A DNA stretch of 64,000 bases from Desulfolutivibrio sulfoxidireducens (GTDB taxonomy: Bacteria; Desulfobacterota; Desulfovibrionia; Desulfovibrionales; Desulfovibrionaceae). The stretch lies in contig NZ_CP045508.1 of NCBI RefSeq assembly GCF_013376475.1, forward strand, positions 3,632,001-3,696,000. Direction: 5' to 3'. Under the pieces are notes generated by a model, which saw only the letters and a list, made by a program, of their open reading frames with translations, made no database searches and was not told where the DNA came from. Of this stretch, positions 1 to 9,404 are shown in pieces; within the stretch, counting starts at the first letter, position 1; every line of letters begins with the position of its first letter. Both the position numbers and the translations under genes were made by a program.

Positions 1-1626
1 GCAGGTCAGGCCGTCGCCTTCGATGTCGCGGGACTTCACCCCGCCGCCGAAGGGGGCGCGCTTGAGGATCTCGGTGACCAGGGGTTCCAGGCCCTGGCTG
101 GACAGGGCCGAGACCGGCACGGCCTCGGGGAATCGCGACAGCAGTTCGCGACCGGCCTCGGGCGTGATCACGTCCCATTTGTTCATCACCAGGATACGGG
201 GGATGGTTTCCAGGCCCAGGTCGCGCAGGATGTCCTCCACGGCCCGGATCTGGTGCAGGACCTCGCGGTGGGAGGCGTCGGCCACCTGGACCAGGAGGTC
301 GGCGGACTCCAGTTCCTCCAGGGTGGCCCGGAAGGCTTCCATGAGTTCCTTGGGCAGTTGGCGGATAAATCCCACGGTGTCCGTGAGGATGACCTCGCGT
401 TCCTGGGGGAAGCGCAGGCGACGGGTGGTGGGGTCGAGGGTGGCGAAGAGGCGGTTTTCGGCGGTGACGCTGGAGCCGGTCAGGGTGTTGAGCAGGGTGG
501 ATTTTCCGGCGTTGGTGTAGCCCACCAGCGACACCACGGGCAGTCCGGCCCCGGCCCGGCCGGCCCGGGCCGAGGCTCGGCGGGTGCGCAGCCCGGCCAG
601 TTCCTTTTTGATGCGGGCGATGCGTTCCCGGATGCGGCGGCGATCGATCTCGAGTTTGGTCTCGCCAGGTCCCCGGCCGCCGATGCCGCCCATGAGCCGG
701 GACATGGCCCGGTCCTGTTTGACCAGCCTGGGCTGAAGGTATTTGAGCTGGGCCATTTCCACCTGGAGCTTGCCGGATCGGGTGCGGGCGTTCTGGGCGA
801 AGATGTCCAGGATGAGCTGGGTGCGGTCCAGGATTTTTAATTCCGTGACCTCGGCCAGGTTTCGGATCTGGCCCGGGGCGAGTTCGTTGTCGAAGAGCAG
901 GGTCCCGGCCCCGGAGCGCAGGGCGATGATCTCCAGTTCCGCGAGTTTGCCCTTGCCCAGGATGAACTTGGGATTGACCCTGGCCACCCGCTGCACCACC
1001 CGGTCGGCCACGGAAAGCCCGGCGGTGTCGGCCAGGGCGGCCAGTTCGTCCAGGGAGGCCTCCATGTCCTCGCGGGGGGCGTCCGAGACGCTGACTAGAA
1101 CGGCCATCTCCCGGGCCTCGCGACTGCCCGGGGCGGCCAGGTTTTCCCCCTCCCGGGCCAGCTCGTCCTCAAGGGCCACGGCCTGGGCCGTGAAATCCGT
1201 GTCCACCCGGTCCCAGGGCACGGGGGGCAGGATGCGGTAGGGGCGCTCGGAGGCCGTCGGGGGCAGCAGGTGCGCGGCGAAAAGGGTGCGTGGGGCGGCC
1301 GCGGCGTCCACGGTCAGGGCGGCCACGCTGTCCAGGCGCAGAAACAGCATGTCCGTGAGGTCCTCCTCGGACAGGGGGTCCTCGGAGAGATGGGTATGCA
1401 GGAGGCGAAGGCCGCGCAGACGGCCGACGCCCATGCGGGAGCGGGCCAGTTCGGGGATGTAGATGCCCTTTGGCTCGCCCACGATGACCATGGTCGGCCG
1501 GCCCTTGCGGTCGATCAGAAGCCCGATCTGGCGGCCGATGCCGGCGCTTAGGGCGGCCAGTTCCCGGGCCTGTTCGATGGTGTAGCCCCCGAGTGCGGGA
1601 TACCGTCGGGAAGAGAGCCGTTCCAC
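1..1626 (-). CDS. hflX: GTPase HflX (3' end outside the window)
   Basis: HflX is a ribosome-associated GTPase that splits or rescues stalled ribosomes. The minus-strand reading frame is open across the whole left edge. It shows the HflX glycine-rich segment ([14 protein letters not shown]), the G1 loop GYTNAGKST, the G3 motif DTVGF and the G4 motif NKWD, followed by a [10 protein letters not shown] stretch before the window ends. The N-terminal part is long, as in many deltaproteobacterial HflX proteins. The start is uncertain. The first canonical start codon is the GTG at 1626, but the frame stays open and looks conserved ([13 protein letters not shown]) upstream of it, back to an in-frame TGA near 1745 with no ATG, GTG or TTG in between. 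A non-canonical start or translational coupling to the gene ending at 1718 is possible. Confidence 0.9.
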   Translation of the reverse strand, partial: MERLSSRRYPALGGYTIEQARELAALSAGIGRQIGLLIDRKGRPTMVIVGEPKGIYIPELARSRMGVGRLRGLRLLHTHLSEDPLSEEDLTDMLFLRLDSVAALTVDAAAAPRTLFAAHLLPPTASERPYRILPPVPWDRVDTDFTAQAVALEDELAREGENLAAPGSREAREMAVLVSVSDAPREDMEASLDELAALADTAGLSVADRVVQRVARVNPKFILGKGKLAELEIIALRSGAGTLLFDNELAPGQIRNLAEVTELKILDRTQLILDIFAQNARTRSGKLQVEMAQLKYLQPRLVKQDRAMSRLMGGIGGRGPGETKLEIDRRRIRERIARIKKELAGLRTRRASARAGRAGAGLPVVSLVGYTNAGKSTLLNTLTGSSVTAENRLFATLDPTTRRLRFPQEREVILTDTVGFIRQLPKELMEAFRATLEELESADLLVQVADASHREVLHQIRAVEDILRDLGLETIPRILVMNKWDVITPEAGRELLSRFPEAVPVSALSSQGLEPLVTEILKRAPFGGGVKSRDIEGDGLTC

Positions 1627-1717
1627 GGCCCGCAGTTGGCTGGGCTTTAAGCCGGTGGTATTTCCCTGGACCTTGGAGGCGATGGCGTTTCCTTGGGGGG
1701 TTTGGGGTGGTTTCGCG

Positions 1718-2308
1718 CTACCCGGCCAGGTAGGCGGCGATCAGGGCGTCGTATTCGGCGGTCAGTTTGAAGGTGGCGGCGGCCAGTTCCCGACGCAGCG
1801 GCAGTCCGGCGTGGAAGTCCTTGTCCAGAAGCTCGCGTTGCACGCGGGGATACTGGCCGGGTCCCGGGACCACCAGGATGCTTTGGAAATTCTTGGCCGA
1901 GGCCCGCAGCAGGCAGGGACCGCCGATGTCGATGCGCTCCACCATGTCCTTGAGGGACAGGCCGGCCTTCAGGGCGGCGGCGAAGTCGTAGAGGTTGACG
2001 CACACCAGGTCGAAGGCGGCCAGATGGTGTTTGGCCAGGGTGCGCCGGTGCTCGGGATTGTCCTTGTCGGCCAGGATGCCGGCGTGGATATTGGGATGCA
2101 GGGTCTTGACGCGGCCATCGAGAATCTCCGGGAAGCCGGTCACCCGGCTGACCGAGGTCACGGCCAGCCCGGCGTCCTGGAGCATTTTGCGGGTGCCGCC
2201 GGTGGAGACGATCTCCACCCCGCCGCGCTGCAAAAATTCCGCGAAGGAGACTAGTCCGGTCTTGTCGGTGACGCTTACCAGGGCGCGCCGTACGGGCAAA
2301 AGCTCCAT
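1718..2308 (-). CDS. Stand-alone IMP cyclohydrolase (N-terminal domain of PurH)
   Basis: The 196-residue product matches only the first half of bifunctional PurH, the MGS-like IMP cyclohydrolase domain that closes FAICAR to IMP in the last step of purine synthesis. Visible marks are RALVSVTDKTGL near the N-terminus, STGGT, GFPEILDGRVKTLHP and the NLYDF and DIGGP segments. The formyltransferase half is absent, and the gene ends in TAG before hflX, so the formylation step must be encoded elsewhere. The ATG at 2308 was chosen because AGAGGA lies just upstream and residues before it do not resemble the family. It is transcribed toward hflX with about 90 bp between them. Confidence 0.88.
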   Translation of the reverse strand: MELLPVRRALVSVTDKTGLVSFAEFLQRGGVEIVSTGGTRKMLQDAGLAVTSVSRVTGFPEILDGRVKTLHPNIHAGILADKDNPEHRRTLAKHHLAAFDLVCVNLYDFAAALKAGLSLKDMVERIDIGGPCLLRASAKNFQSILVVPGPGQYPRVQRELLDKDFHAGLPLRRELAAATFKLTAEYDALIAAYLAG

Positions 2309-2518
2309 GCCTGTCCTCTTTTTGGAAAGGCACTGCCAAATTCGGCCCGCCTTGGCAAGCCCCGCCAGTGTTCCGAAGACTCGGATTCCGGCCCCCTGGC
2401 TCGCGCCAAGGGACCGAAAACCGAACGGGGAGGGGAGATGCCACGGTCGCGAGACCCATGGAACCACCGCGCGCCATGCCCGGCGCGAGCCGGCGCGGAC
2501 GGCCCGCGCCCATCGGGG

Positions 2519-3091
2519 CTACGCGGCGTTGCGGCGCAACTGTTCCGACAACTCCAAGGCGTTCCTGTTGCCGGGTTCCTGCTCCAGGATGGTCTCCAGA
2601 TGCTCCCTGGCCTCGTCATGACGGCCAAGGCTCATCAGGCAGCCGGCCAAGGTGAAACGCACCTCGTTTTTCATCGGGTCCACAGCCAGGTAATCCTTGA
2701 GATAGGGCAACACGTCCTCGATCCGGTTCTCGGTATAGGACAGCCGCACCATCCCGAAAAGAGCCACTACATTTTCCGGATTCTTGGCCAGGGCCATGCC
2801 GAAGTGGGCAAAGGCGGCATCGATCTCGCCCCGCTCCATCTCGATAAGGGCCATTCCCGCATAGGACCGGTCGCTGCCCTCCAGGTCGGCCGCCTCCCGG
2901 TAGTGCCCCATGGCCATATCCAGTTCGCCGCGCTGCACGGCGATGGTGGCCAGGCCCAGATGCGGCTCGGCATGCACGCCGTTGCCGTTCATGGCCTTGC
3001 GGTAATACTCCTCGGACTTGTCCAGGTCGCCCATGAACAAGTAGCACTCGCCAAGTTCCTTGTTGATTTCATAATCAAGCTGACCGCTCAT
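2519..3091 (-). CDS. TPR-repeat protein
   Basis: The 190-residue soluble protein is built from about five tetratricopeptide repeats. Recurring helices such as ELGECYLFMGDLDKSEEYY, GLATIAVQRGELDMAMGHY, GMALIEMERGEIDAAFAHF and FTLAGCLMSLGRHDEAREHL carry the usual small and large hydrophobic TPR positions. TPR domains scaffold protein-protein contacts; no catalytic domain or signal peptide is present, so the partner is unknown. The start at 3091 is supported by GGAGGGG eight bases upstream. The gene is divergent from the flagellar operon, and its 5' region overlaps the 380-bp intergenic stretch that holds the flagellar sigma54 promoter. A link with flagellar assembly is only suggested by position. 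Confidence 0.8.
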   Translation of the reverse strand: MSGQLDYEINKELGECYLFMGDLDKSEEYYRKAMNGNGVHAEPHLGLATIAVQRGELDMAMGHYREAADLEGSDRSYAGMALIEMERGEIDAAFAHFGMALAKNPENVVALFGMVRLSYTENRIEDVLPYLKDYLAVDPMKNEVRFTLAGCLMSLGRHDEAREHLETILEQEPGNRNALELSEQLRRNAA

Positions 3092-3379
3092 GGCGTGTCC
3101 CCTCCGTGGCATTCGAGGTTTCCGGCCTGCTTCCATGCATTTTTCGGACCGTACCCCTGATGACCGTCCCCGCACGGGGCGGCCGAAGGAACGTCTCCCC
3201 GTTCCCTTCCCCTTGACCGCCCGGGGCATTGCCCCGGGACCCGTTTTTTCCGGGCAAGCCGGGGGATGCAACCCGCATGCCACGCACATTTTTCCGTTCG
3301 GGCCATCCCCTTGGCCGGGCAGCCTCCCCGATCCGCTGTATTGGCATTTCATCATATAAATTCAAAATGTTACCATTCT

Positions 3380-3395
3380 TGGAATGCTTCTTGCC
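3380..3395 (+). promoter_or_regulatory. Sigma54 promoter of the flgB operon
   Basis: TGGAATGCTTCTTGCC has the invariant GG (-24) and GC (-12) at the exact sigma54 spacing and matches the consensus TGGCACG-N4-TTGCA well at the -12 element. It lies in an A+T-rich patch 77 bp before flgB. Class II flagellar operons in related bacteria are RpoN-dependent, which fits. The rest of the 380-bp gap (3092-3471) shows no gene. Confidence 0.7.
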
Positions 3396-3471
3396 TAAGC
3401 ATGTCCGAACCGCCAACGGCCAACCCGGCCCGCAAGGGACCCGAACCAGCCGAGCGAGGGAGGAAGCACCG

Positions 3472-3882
3472 ATGAAGACCATGTTTCCAGACAATGTGGC
3501 CCTGGTGGGCAAGGTTTTGGACCTGCACCTGGAACGTCAAAATGTCGTCATGTCCAACCTGGCCAACATGGATATCCCGGCCTACAAGGCCAGACGCCTG
3601 GATTTCGAGTCCGAACTGCAAAAGGCCGTGGGCAACGACGCCCAGGGCAAGCTCACCCGCACCGCCTCGGACCACATGCCATCGGCCTTCGACGCCGCGA
3701 ATTTCGAGGGCGAGCTGTCCGAGAAGTGGAAGCCCCGGGTGGTGGCCGGGCTCGACGCGGTGAACATGGAGAAGGAAATGGCCGTGATGGCCAAGAACAG
3801 CCTGATGTACAACGCCCTGTCGGACATCGCCCGACGCAGTTTCGAGGGCATTCAGAAGGTCATCGCCGAGGGAGGCAAGTAA
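3472..3882 (+). CDS. flgB: Flagellar proximal rod protein FlgB
   Basis: FlgB forms the proximal rod of the flagellar basal body, crossing the periplasm next to the MS ring. The 136-residue product has the flagellar rod N-terminal signature (hydrophobic heptads followed by VVMSNLANMDIPAYK) and a C-terminal amphipathic helix (VNMEKEMAVMAKNSLMYNALSDI) typical of axial proteins. Its length is normal for the family. An AGGGAGGAAG ribosome-binding site precedes the ATG. It is the first gene of an uninterrupted seven-gene plus-strand operon and lies 77 bp downstream of a sigma54 promoter. Confidence 0.95.
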   Translation: MKTMFPDNVALVGKVLDLHLERQNVVMSNLANMDIPAYKARRLDFESELQKAVGNDAQGKLTRTASDHMPSAFDAANFEGELSEKWKPRVVAGLDAVNMEKEMAVMAKNSLMYNALSDIARRSFEGIQKVIAEGGK

Positions 3883-3883
3883 C

Positions 3884-4324
3884 ATGGACTTCATGACCGC
3901 CCTGGACATCGGTTCGTCGGCCCTGAGCGCCCAGCGCACCAACTTGAACGTCATTTCCATGAACCTGGCCAACATCAAATCCACCCGGACCGCGAACGGG
4001 GACGGCCCCTATCAGAGAAAAAGCGTGCTCCTGGAGTCCACCCCGGTGGACTCCCCCTTCTCCAAGGCCATGCAGGGGGCGCTTGACCGGGACCTGTCCG
4101 GGGTCAAGGTCACCGGCGTGGTCAACGACAACCGCCCGCCCCGGATGGTTTACGAGCCCGGGCATCCCGACGCCGATGAAAACGGCTATGTGGCCTATCC
4201 GGACATCAACGTGGTGGAGGAGATGGCCAACATGATCACCACCATGCGCACGTACGAGGCCAACGCGGCCTCGATTTCGACCACCAAGACCATGTTCACC
4301 AAGGCCCTGGAAATCGGAAAGTAA
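3884..4324 (+). CDS. flgC: Flagellar proximal rod protein FlgC
   Basis: FlgC is the second proximal rod component of the basal body. The 146-residue protein begins with the rod/hook N-terminal motif (DIGSSALSAQRTNLNVISMNLAN), has a VAYPDINVVEEM segment and ends with the conserved C-terminal helix (MITTMRTYEANAASI) used for axial packing. It starts one base after the flgB stop, with the GGAGG in the flgB end acting as its ribosome-binding site, so the two are translationally coupled. Confidence 0.95.
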   Translation: MDFMTALDIGSSALSAQRTNLNVISMNLANIKSTRTANGDGPYQRKSVLLESTPVDSPFSKAMQGALDRDLSGVKVTGVVNDNRPPRMVYEPGHPDADENGYVAYPDINVVEEMANMITTMRTYEANAASISTTKTMFTKALEIGK

Positions 4325-4337
4325 AAGGAGAGACACC

Positions 4338-4664
4338 ATGGCCATTTCCCCCGTCGCCCTGTCCGCCTATCAAAACGCCATGGCCTCGGCCGGGCGCATC
4401 GACTCCCGGGTCTCCGAGAGCCTGGCCAAGCCCGGCAAGTCCGGCGAGTCCTTCCTGGACACCCTGTCCGGGTCGATCGAGAAGGTCAACGCCCTGGAAA
4501 ATCAGAAGGCGGACATGGTCCAGTCCTTTGCCACGGGCGAGACCCAAAACGTCCATGAGCTCATGATCCACCTGCAAAAGGCCGGACTGGCCATGAGCCT
4601 GACCACGGCCGTGCGCGGCAAGGTCATGGAGAGCTACCGCGACCTGGTCAAGATGCAGTTCTAA
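4338..4664 (+). CDS. fliE: Flagellar hook-basal body protein FliE
   Basis: FliE joins the MS ring (FliF) to the rod. The 108-residue product ends with the family signature: an alanine-, leucine- and methionine-rich helix (VHELMIHLQKAGLAMSLTTA) and a VRGKVMESYRDLVKMQF tail. AAAAGGAGAG just before the ATG is a clear ribosome-binding site. It follows flgC by 13 bp and precedes fliF by 40 bp, the usual flgB-flgC-fliE-fliF order. Confidence 0.95.
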   Translation: MAISPVALSAYQNAMASAGRIDSRVSESLAKPGKSGESFLDTLSGSIEKVNALENQKADMVQSFATGETQNVHELMIHLQKAGLAMSLTTAVRGKVMESYRDLVKMQF

Positions 4665-4704
4665 CCTGGATCGCCGATAAACCGACCACCTCCGGAGAAG
4701 ATCC

Positions 4705-6336
4705 ATGCCCCCCGCCCTCTCGCAATACTGGTCAAAAATCGCCCGCTTCTGGTCCGACCGCACCCTCGCCCAGCGCATCCTGGTGGGCGGTCTGGCCGCC
4801 TCGGTGATCCTGGCCTTTTTGTTCATGCTCTATTTCCTGAACCAGGTGGAATACAAGGTTCTGTACTCCCGCCTTTCCCAGGAGGACGCCTCCCGGGTGG
4901 TGGAGCAGCTCCAGGCCGCCAAGGCCCCTTACCAGATCAAGGACAACGGCACGACCATCATGGTTCCCGAGGACATGGTCTACGAACAGCGCCTGCGCAT
5001 CGCCGGGGAAGGGGTCATGCACGGCGCGGGCGTGGGGTTCGAGCTTTTCGACGAGCTCAAGGTGGGCCAGACGGATTTCGTCCAGCGCATCAACTACCAA
5101 CGCGCCCTGCAAGGGGAGCTGTCCCGGACCATCAGCGAATTTCCCCAGGTGGACAAGGTCCGCATCCATCTCGTGTTGCCCCACAAGACCCTGTTCATCG
5201 AGGAACAGCGGCCGGCCTCGGCCTCGGTGGTGTTGACGCTCAAGCAGGGCGAACGCCTGGACAACAAGCAGCTTTTGGGCATCGTCAATCTCGTGGCCCT
5301 GTCCGTCGAAGGCTTGACGCCGGACCATGTGACCGTCACCGACACCAACGGCCAGGTCCTGTACCAGCCCTCGGGCGACAGCACCATGGAGGGCATGACC
5401 ACCTCCCAGCTCGAATACAAGACCACCTACGAGGCCAACCTGGAAAACCGCATCCAGCAGTTGCTCACGCCCGTCGTCGGTCCCGGCCGGGCCATGGTCA
5501 AGGTCAACGCCGACCTCGACTTCAACCAGAAGACCGTGCGCAAGGAGTCCTACGATCCCAACACCACCGTGGTGCGCAGCGAGCAGAGAAGCGAGGACTC
5601 CACCTCGGGTTCGGCCATGGTCGAGGACGCGGCCATAAGCACCCCCCAGGGCGGAGCCGCCGTGCCCAACACCAATTTCCGGGGCGACGGCTTCTCCGGC
5701 ACCGAATCCACCCAGAAGTCCAGCCGGGAGAACCGGACCACCAACTATGAGATCAACAAGGAAGAGCAAAACATCGTCACCGCCATGGGAGGCTTGAATC
5801 GCCAATCCATCGCGGTTATCGTGGACGGGACGTACACCAAGGCGGAAGGATCGGACGTGCCGGTGTTCACGCCGCGCAAGGCCGAGGAACTGGAGCGCAT
5901 CCGGGCCCTGGTGGCCAAGGCCGCCGGCCTCAACCCCGGGCGCGGCGACGAGATCGAGGTTTCGAGCTTCGAGTTCGGTTCCCCGGACCTCACGGACGAG
6001 CCGAGCCTCATGGAGACCATGCTGGAATACGCCCAGCGTCTGGGCAAGCCCTTCCTCAACGGGCTTCTGGTCTTTTTGTTCCTGGTTTTGGTGGTGCGTC
6101 CCGTGGTCATGGCCCTGATCCGGCCGAGGGTCTCCGAGGAAGGCATCGAGACCCTGGAGCGGCTGCCCGAGGGCGAGGCCCGCATGGCCCTGGGCGAACC
6201 CGAGGCCGAGGAGATGGGCATGCTCGAGGAGTCCAAGCGATTCGAACTGGCCAAGACCCTGGCCCTGCAACTTTTCGAGGAAAACGTGGAACAATCCGTA
6301 ACCGTGCTCAAGACCTGGCTCAAGCAGGAGGCGTAA
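4705..6336 (+). CDS. fliF: Flagellar MS-ring protein FliF
   Basis: FliF builds the membrane/supramembrane ring that templates the motor and houses the type III export gate. The 543-residue protein has a first membrane helix near residues 25-45, a periplasmic YscJ/FliF domain (YKVLYSRLSQEDASRVVEQL; VRIHLVLPHKTLF), a large second periplasmic region rich in polar residues, a second membrane helix near 448-468, and a cytoplasmic tail ending in LAKTLALQLFEENVEQSVTV, which in the family binds FliG. GGAGAAG lies nine bases before the start. Length and layout are normal. Confidence 0.97.
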   Translation: MPPALSQYWSKIARFWSDRTLAQRILVGGLAASVILAFLFMLYFLNQVEYKVLYSRLSQEDASRVVEQLQAAKAPYQIKDNGTTIMVPEDMVYEQRLRIAGEGVMHGAGVGFELFDELKVGQTDFVQRINYQRALQGELSRTISEFPQVDKVRIHLVLPHKTLFIEEQRPASASVVLTLKQGERLDNKQLLGIVNLVALSVEGLTPDHVTVTDTNGQVLYQPSGDSTMEGMTTSQLEYKTTYEANLENRIQQLLTPVVGPGRAMVKVNADLDFNQKTVRKESYDPNTTVVRSEQRSEDSTSGSAMVEDAAISTPQGGAAVPNTNFRGDGFSGTESTQKSSRENRTTNYEINKEEQNIVTAMGGLNRQSIAVIVDGTYTKAEGSDVPVFTPRKAEELERIRALVAKAAGLNPGRGDEIEVSSFEFGSPDLTDEPSLMETMLEYAQRLGKPFLNGLLVFLFLVLVVRPVVMALIRPRVSEEGIETLERLPEGEARMALGEPEAEEMGMLEESKRFELAKTLALQLFEENVEQSVTVLKTWLKQEA

Positions 6337-6342
6337 GCGAGC

Positions 6343-7341
6343 ATGCCCGCCTTCACCGGTCCCCAGAAAACCGCGGTGCTGTGTCTGGCCCTTGGCGAGA
6401 AGTTCACCGGCGAGGTGTTCAAGCGCCTGGACCGCCGTGAAATCGCGCGCATCTCCAAGGCCATGCTGGAGATGGAGACCGTGCCCAAGGAGCGCGTGGA
6501 GGAGGTGGTGCGCGAGTTCAACGACAACATGCAGTTCGGCAAGGAGATGGTCGTGGGCGGCCCGGACCAGGTCAAGCGGCTTTTGGGCAAGACCCTGGAC
6601 GCGGACACCGCCAAATACATCATGGACTCCCTGGAGATCGACACCGGCCCCACCCCCTTCCAGGAACTGGGCAACGTCAGCCCGCGCATCCTGGCCCAGA
6701 TACTGCGCAACGAACACCCCCAGACCCTGGCCCTGATCCTTGGCCACCTGCACTCGGACCAGGCCGCCGAACTGCTCCAGAATCTGCCCTCGGGCGTGCG
6801 CGCCGAGGTGCTGATGCGTCTGGCTAGGCTCGAGGCCGTGGCCGAGGAGATGCTTATGGAGGTGGACAAGGTGCTGCAGAACCAGCTCATCGCCATGGGC
6901 GGCAAGGAAGGCAAGAAGGTGGGCGGCGTGACCTCCGTGGCCGAGATCTTAAACGCCGTGGACCGGGCCACCGAGGAGGAGGTCCTCTCCGAGATCGAGG
7001 AGGAATCCGCCCAGATGGCCGAGGACATCCGCAACCTCATGTTCGTGTTCGAGGACATCAAGGCCCTCGACGACCGGGCCATCCGCGAACTGCTCAAGGA
7101 GGTCTCCAACGAGGAACTCACCCAGGCCCTAAAGGGCGCCAGCGACGAACTCAAGGAGAAGTTCTTCAAAAACCTCTCCGAACGCGCCGCCACCATGATC
7201 CAAGAGGACCTGGAAATCATGGGCCCGGTCAAACTCTCGGACGTGGAGTCCTCCCAGCAAAACGTGGTCAAGACCGTGCGCCGCCTGGAGGCCGAGGGCA
7301 AGATCGCCATAGGGCGCGGAGGCGGCGATGTCTTTGTCTAG
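6343..7341 (+). CDS. fliG: Flagellar motor switch protein FliG
   Basis: FliG couples the rotor to MotA/MotB and carries the torque-generating charged helix. The 332-residue product shows the N-terminal KTAVLCLALGE segment, the central EHPQTLALILGHL motif and the C-terminal domain with MFVFEDIKALDDRAIRELL, whose charged residues face the stator. It starts six bases after the fliF stop and overlaps fliH by 14 bp, so translation is likely coupled. Confidence 0.97.
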   Translation: MPAFTGPQKTAVLCLALGEKFTGEVFKRLDRREIARISKAMLEMETVPKERVEEVVREFNDNMQFGKEMVVGGPDQVKRLLGKTLDADTAKYIMDSLEIDTGPTPFQELGNVSPRILAQILRNEHPQTLALILGHLHSDQAAELLQNLPSGVRAEVLMRLARLEAVAEEMLMEVDKVLQNQLIAMGGKEGKKVGGVTSVAEILNAVDRATEEEVLSEIEEESAQMAEDIRNLMFVFEDIKALDDRAIRELLKEVSNEELTQALKGASDELKEKFFKNLSERAATMIQEDLEIMGPVKLSDVESSQQNVVKTVRRLEAEGKIAIGRGGGDVFV

Positions 7342-8098
7342 CCGGACAAGCGGCGTCGCGGCCCCGACGGGCCGGGTGGTACTGGGCATCGGCGCGGCCG
7401 GCCCCCAGGAGACCACCGTGGCCGAGATCGAGGCCAGGCGTTCGCCCATGCATTTCGAGCGCATGGAGGCCGAATTCTGGGAGCGGGTCCGGGCCAAGGC
7501 CCAGGACAAGGCCAGGGAGATCATGGCCCAGGCCATGGCCGAGGCCGAAAGGCTCAAGGCCTCGGCCCGGGCCGAGGGGCTGGCCGAGGGCACGGAGCAG
7601 GCCCGGGTTCAGTTCGACGCCCATCTGGACGAAATGGGCAAGGCCTTCGCCGAGACCCTCGCGGCCATCCAGAAGGACCGCAAAACCCTGTGGGCCTCCT
7701 ACCAGCGGGATTTCACCACACTGTTGCGCCTGGCCGTGGAAAAGACCCTGGGCATCCTTCTCGAGGAGCGACGCCGGGACGTCCTGGGGAGCCTTTTGGA
7801 CGAGGCCCTGGACGTCATCGACTCCCGCACGGAGCTGACCGTGACCGTCAATCCCGACGACGCGCCCATGATCGAGGAGCTTTTGTCCCGGGCCTCGACC
7901 ACCAGGCAGGGCCTTGAGCGCTGGCGGGTCAAGGGCGACGCCTCCCTGACCCCGGGCGGGGTACGCCTGGAGAGCCGCGACGGCATGGCCGACAACACCG
8001 TGGACAGCCGCTTCGCCGAGGTGGCACACGTTTTCGACAGACTTTCCGTGGGCGCCGAGGGCGATCCCGGCCCCGACGGCGGCGGCCATGGAACTTGA
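7328..8098 (+). CDS. fliH: Flagellar export regulator FliH
   Basis: FliH is the stator-like negative regulator of the FliI ATPase in flagellar type III export. The 256-residue protein has a variable N-terminus, a long alanine- and glutamate-rich helical region (roughly residues 40-110) with GxxxG-like spacings, and the conserved C-terminal domain seen in FliH/YscL/V-ATPase E relatives (LRLAVEKTLGILL, LTVTVNPDDAPMIEELL). It overlaps fliG at its start and fliI at its end (11 bp). Family sequence identity is generally low, so the call rests on both helix pattern and position. Confidence 0.9.
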   Translation: MSLSSRTSGVAAPTGRVVLGIGAAGPQETTVAEIEARRSPMHFERMEAEFWERVRAKAQDKAREIMAQAMAEAERLKASARAEGLAEGTEQARVQFDAHLDEMGKAFAETLAAIQKDRKTLWASYQRDFTTLLRLAVEKTLGILLEERRRDVLGSLLDEALDVIDSRTELTVTVNPDDAPMIEELLSRASTTRQGLERWRVKGDASLTPGGVRLESRDGMADNTVDSRFAEVAHVFDRLSVGAEGDPGPDGGGHGT

Positions 8099-9404
8099 CG
8101 CCAAGGCCGTGATCAGCGTCCTTGAGGACTTAAGCCCGGCCCAGACCTACGGCAAGGTCACCAAGGTGGTGGGCCTTATCGCCGAGGGCCGGGGCATCAA
8201 GGCCCCGGTGGGTTCGGTGTGCCGGCTTCTGCCGGACGACTCCCGGGGCGCGGAGATACCGGCCGAGGTAGTCGGATTCCGCGACGGGGCGTGTCTTTTC
8301 ATGCCCTACGGGGACATGCGCGGCATAAGCCCGGGCACGCTCATAAAAAACACCTCCACCCCGCCGCTTATGCCCGTGGGCCGGCGTTTCCTGGGCCGCA
8401 CCGTGAACGCCTTCGGCGATCCCATAGACGATCTCGGCCCGATCTTTCCCCGCAAATTCCGCCACATCTTCGCCGATCCGCCAAGTCCCCTGGAGCGGCC
8501 GCGCATCAACGACCCCCTGGACGTGGGGGTCCGGGCCATAAACGGCCTTTTGACCCTGGGCAAGGGCCAGCGGGTGGGCATCATGGCCGGTTCGGGCGTC
8601 GGCAAATCCACGCTCATGGGCATGATCGCCCGGGGCACCAAGGCCGACGTCAACGTCATCGGCCTTGTGGGCGAGCGCGGCCGGGAGGTTCTGGAATTCA
8701 TCGAAAAGGATTTGGGGCCGGAGGGTCTGGCCCGCTCGGTGCTGGTCGTGGCCACCTCGGACCAAAGCCCGCTGATCCGCATGCGCGCGGCCTACGCGGC
8801 CACGGCCATGGCCGAATATTTCCGGGACGAGGGCGCGGACGTGATTCTGATGATGGATTCCGTGACCCGCTTCGCCATGGCCGGCCGGGAGGTGGGGCTG
8901 GCCGCCGGGGAGCCGCCGACCACCAGGGGCTACACCCCCTCGGTCTTCGCGCATCTGCCCAAGCTTTTGGAGCGGGCCGGAAAAAACAAGGCCGGCTCCA
9001 TCACCGGCATCTATACCGTGCTGGTGGACGGCGACGACTTCACCGAGCCCATCGCCGACTCCACCCGGTCGATTCTGGACGGGCACATCGTGCTCACCCG
9101 GGATCTGGCCGACCAGGGCCATTTTCCGGCCATCGACGTCTTAAAGAGCATCAGCCGCCTGCGCTCGGACGTGACCACGCCCAAGGAGCGCGAGGCGGGC
9201 ACGACGCTGATCCGTCTTCTGGCCACCTACCGCCGGGTGGAGGACATGGTGAACATCGGGGCCTACGCCCGGGGGTCCAATCCGGACATCGACCGGGCCC
9301 TGGAGATGATCGGCCCCATCAACGCCTATCTGCGCCAGGACGTGGGGGAGCCGTCCCCCCTGGCGAACAGCTTCGCGGCCCTGGCCGCCCTGGCCGGTTC
9401 CTGA
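8088..9404 (+). CDS. fliI: Flagellum-specific export ATPase FliI
   Basis: FliI is the hexameric ATPase that unloads substrates at the flagellar export gate; it is related to the F1 beta subunit. The 438-residue product has the Walker A GSGVGKST, the VGERGREV motif, Walker B DVILMMDSVTRFAMA and the arginine-finger region. It overlaps fliH. No fliJ follows: the next plus-strand stretch is a 150-bp gap and then a convergent gene, so the FliJ stalk protein must be encoded elsewhere or be unrecognised. A 16-bp perfect palindrome sits at 9427-9442, and no canonical terminator is visible. Confidence 0.97.
   Translation: MELDAKAVISVLEDLSPAQTYGKVTKVVGLIAEGRGIKAPVGSVCRLLPDDSRGAEIPAEVVGFRDGACLFMPYGDMRGISPGTLIKNTSTPPLMPVGRRFLGRTVNAFGDPIDDLGPIFPRKFRHIFADPPSPLERPRINDPLDVGVRAINGLLTLGKGQRVGIMAGSGVGKSTLMGMIARGTKADVNVIGLVGERGREVLEFIEKDLGPEGLARSVLVVATSDQSPLIRMRAAYAATAMAEYFRDEGADVILMMDSVTRFAMAGREVGLAAGEPPTTRGYTPSVFAHLPKLLERAGKNKAGSITGIYTVLVDGDDFTEPIADSTRSILDGHIVLTRDLADQGHFPAIDVLKSISRLRSDVTTPKEREAGTTLIRLLATYRRVEDMVNIGAYARGSNPDIDRALEMIGPINAYLRQDVGEPSPLANSFAALAALAGS

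Noticed and set aside
2324-2338. Sigma54-like TGGCAGTGCCTTTCC upstream of the IMP cyclohydrolase gene
   Set aside because: The -12 element lacks the invariant GC and the site is only about 15 bases from the ATG.
4732-6753. A 673-codon open frame antisense to fliF and fliG
   Set aside because: It is a by-product of high G+C codon bias: the composition is glycine-, histidine- and leucine-rich without domains, and the opposite strand encodes two clear flagellar proteins.
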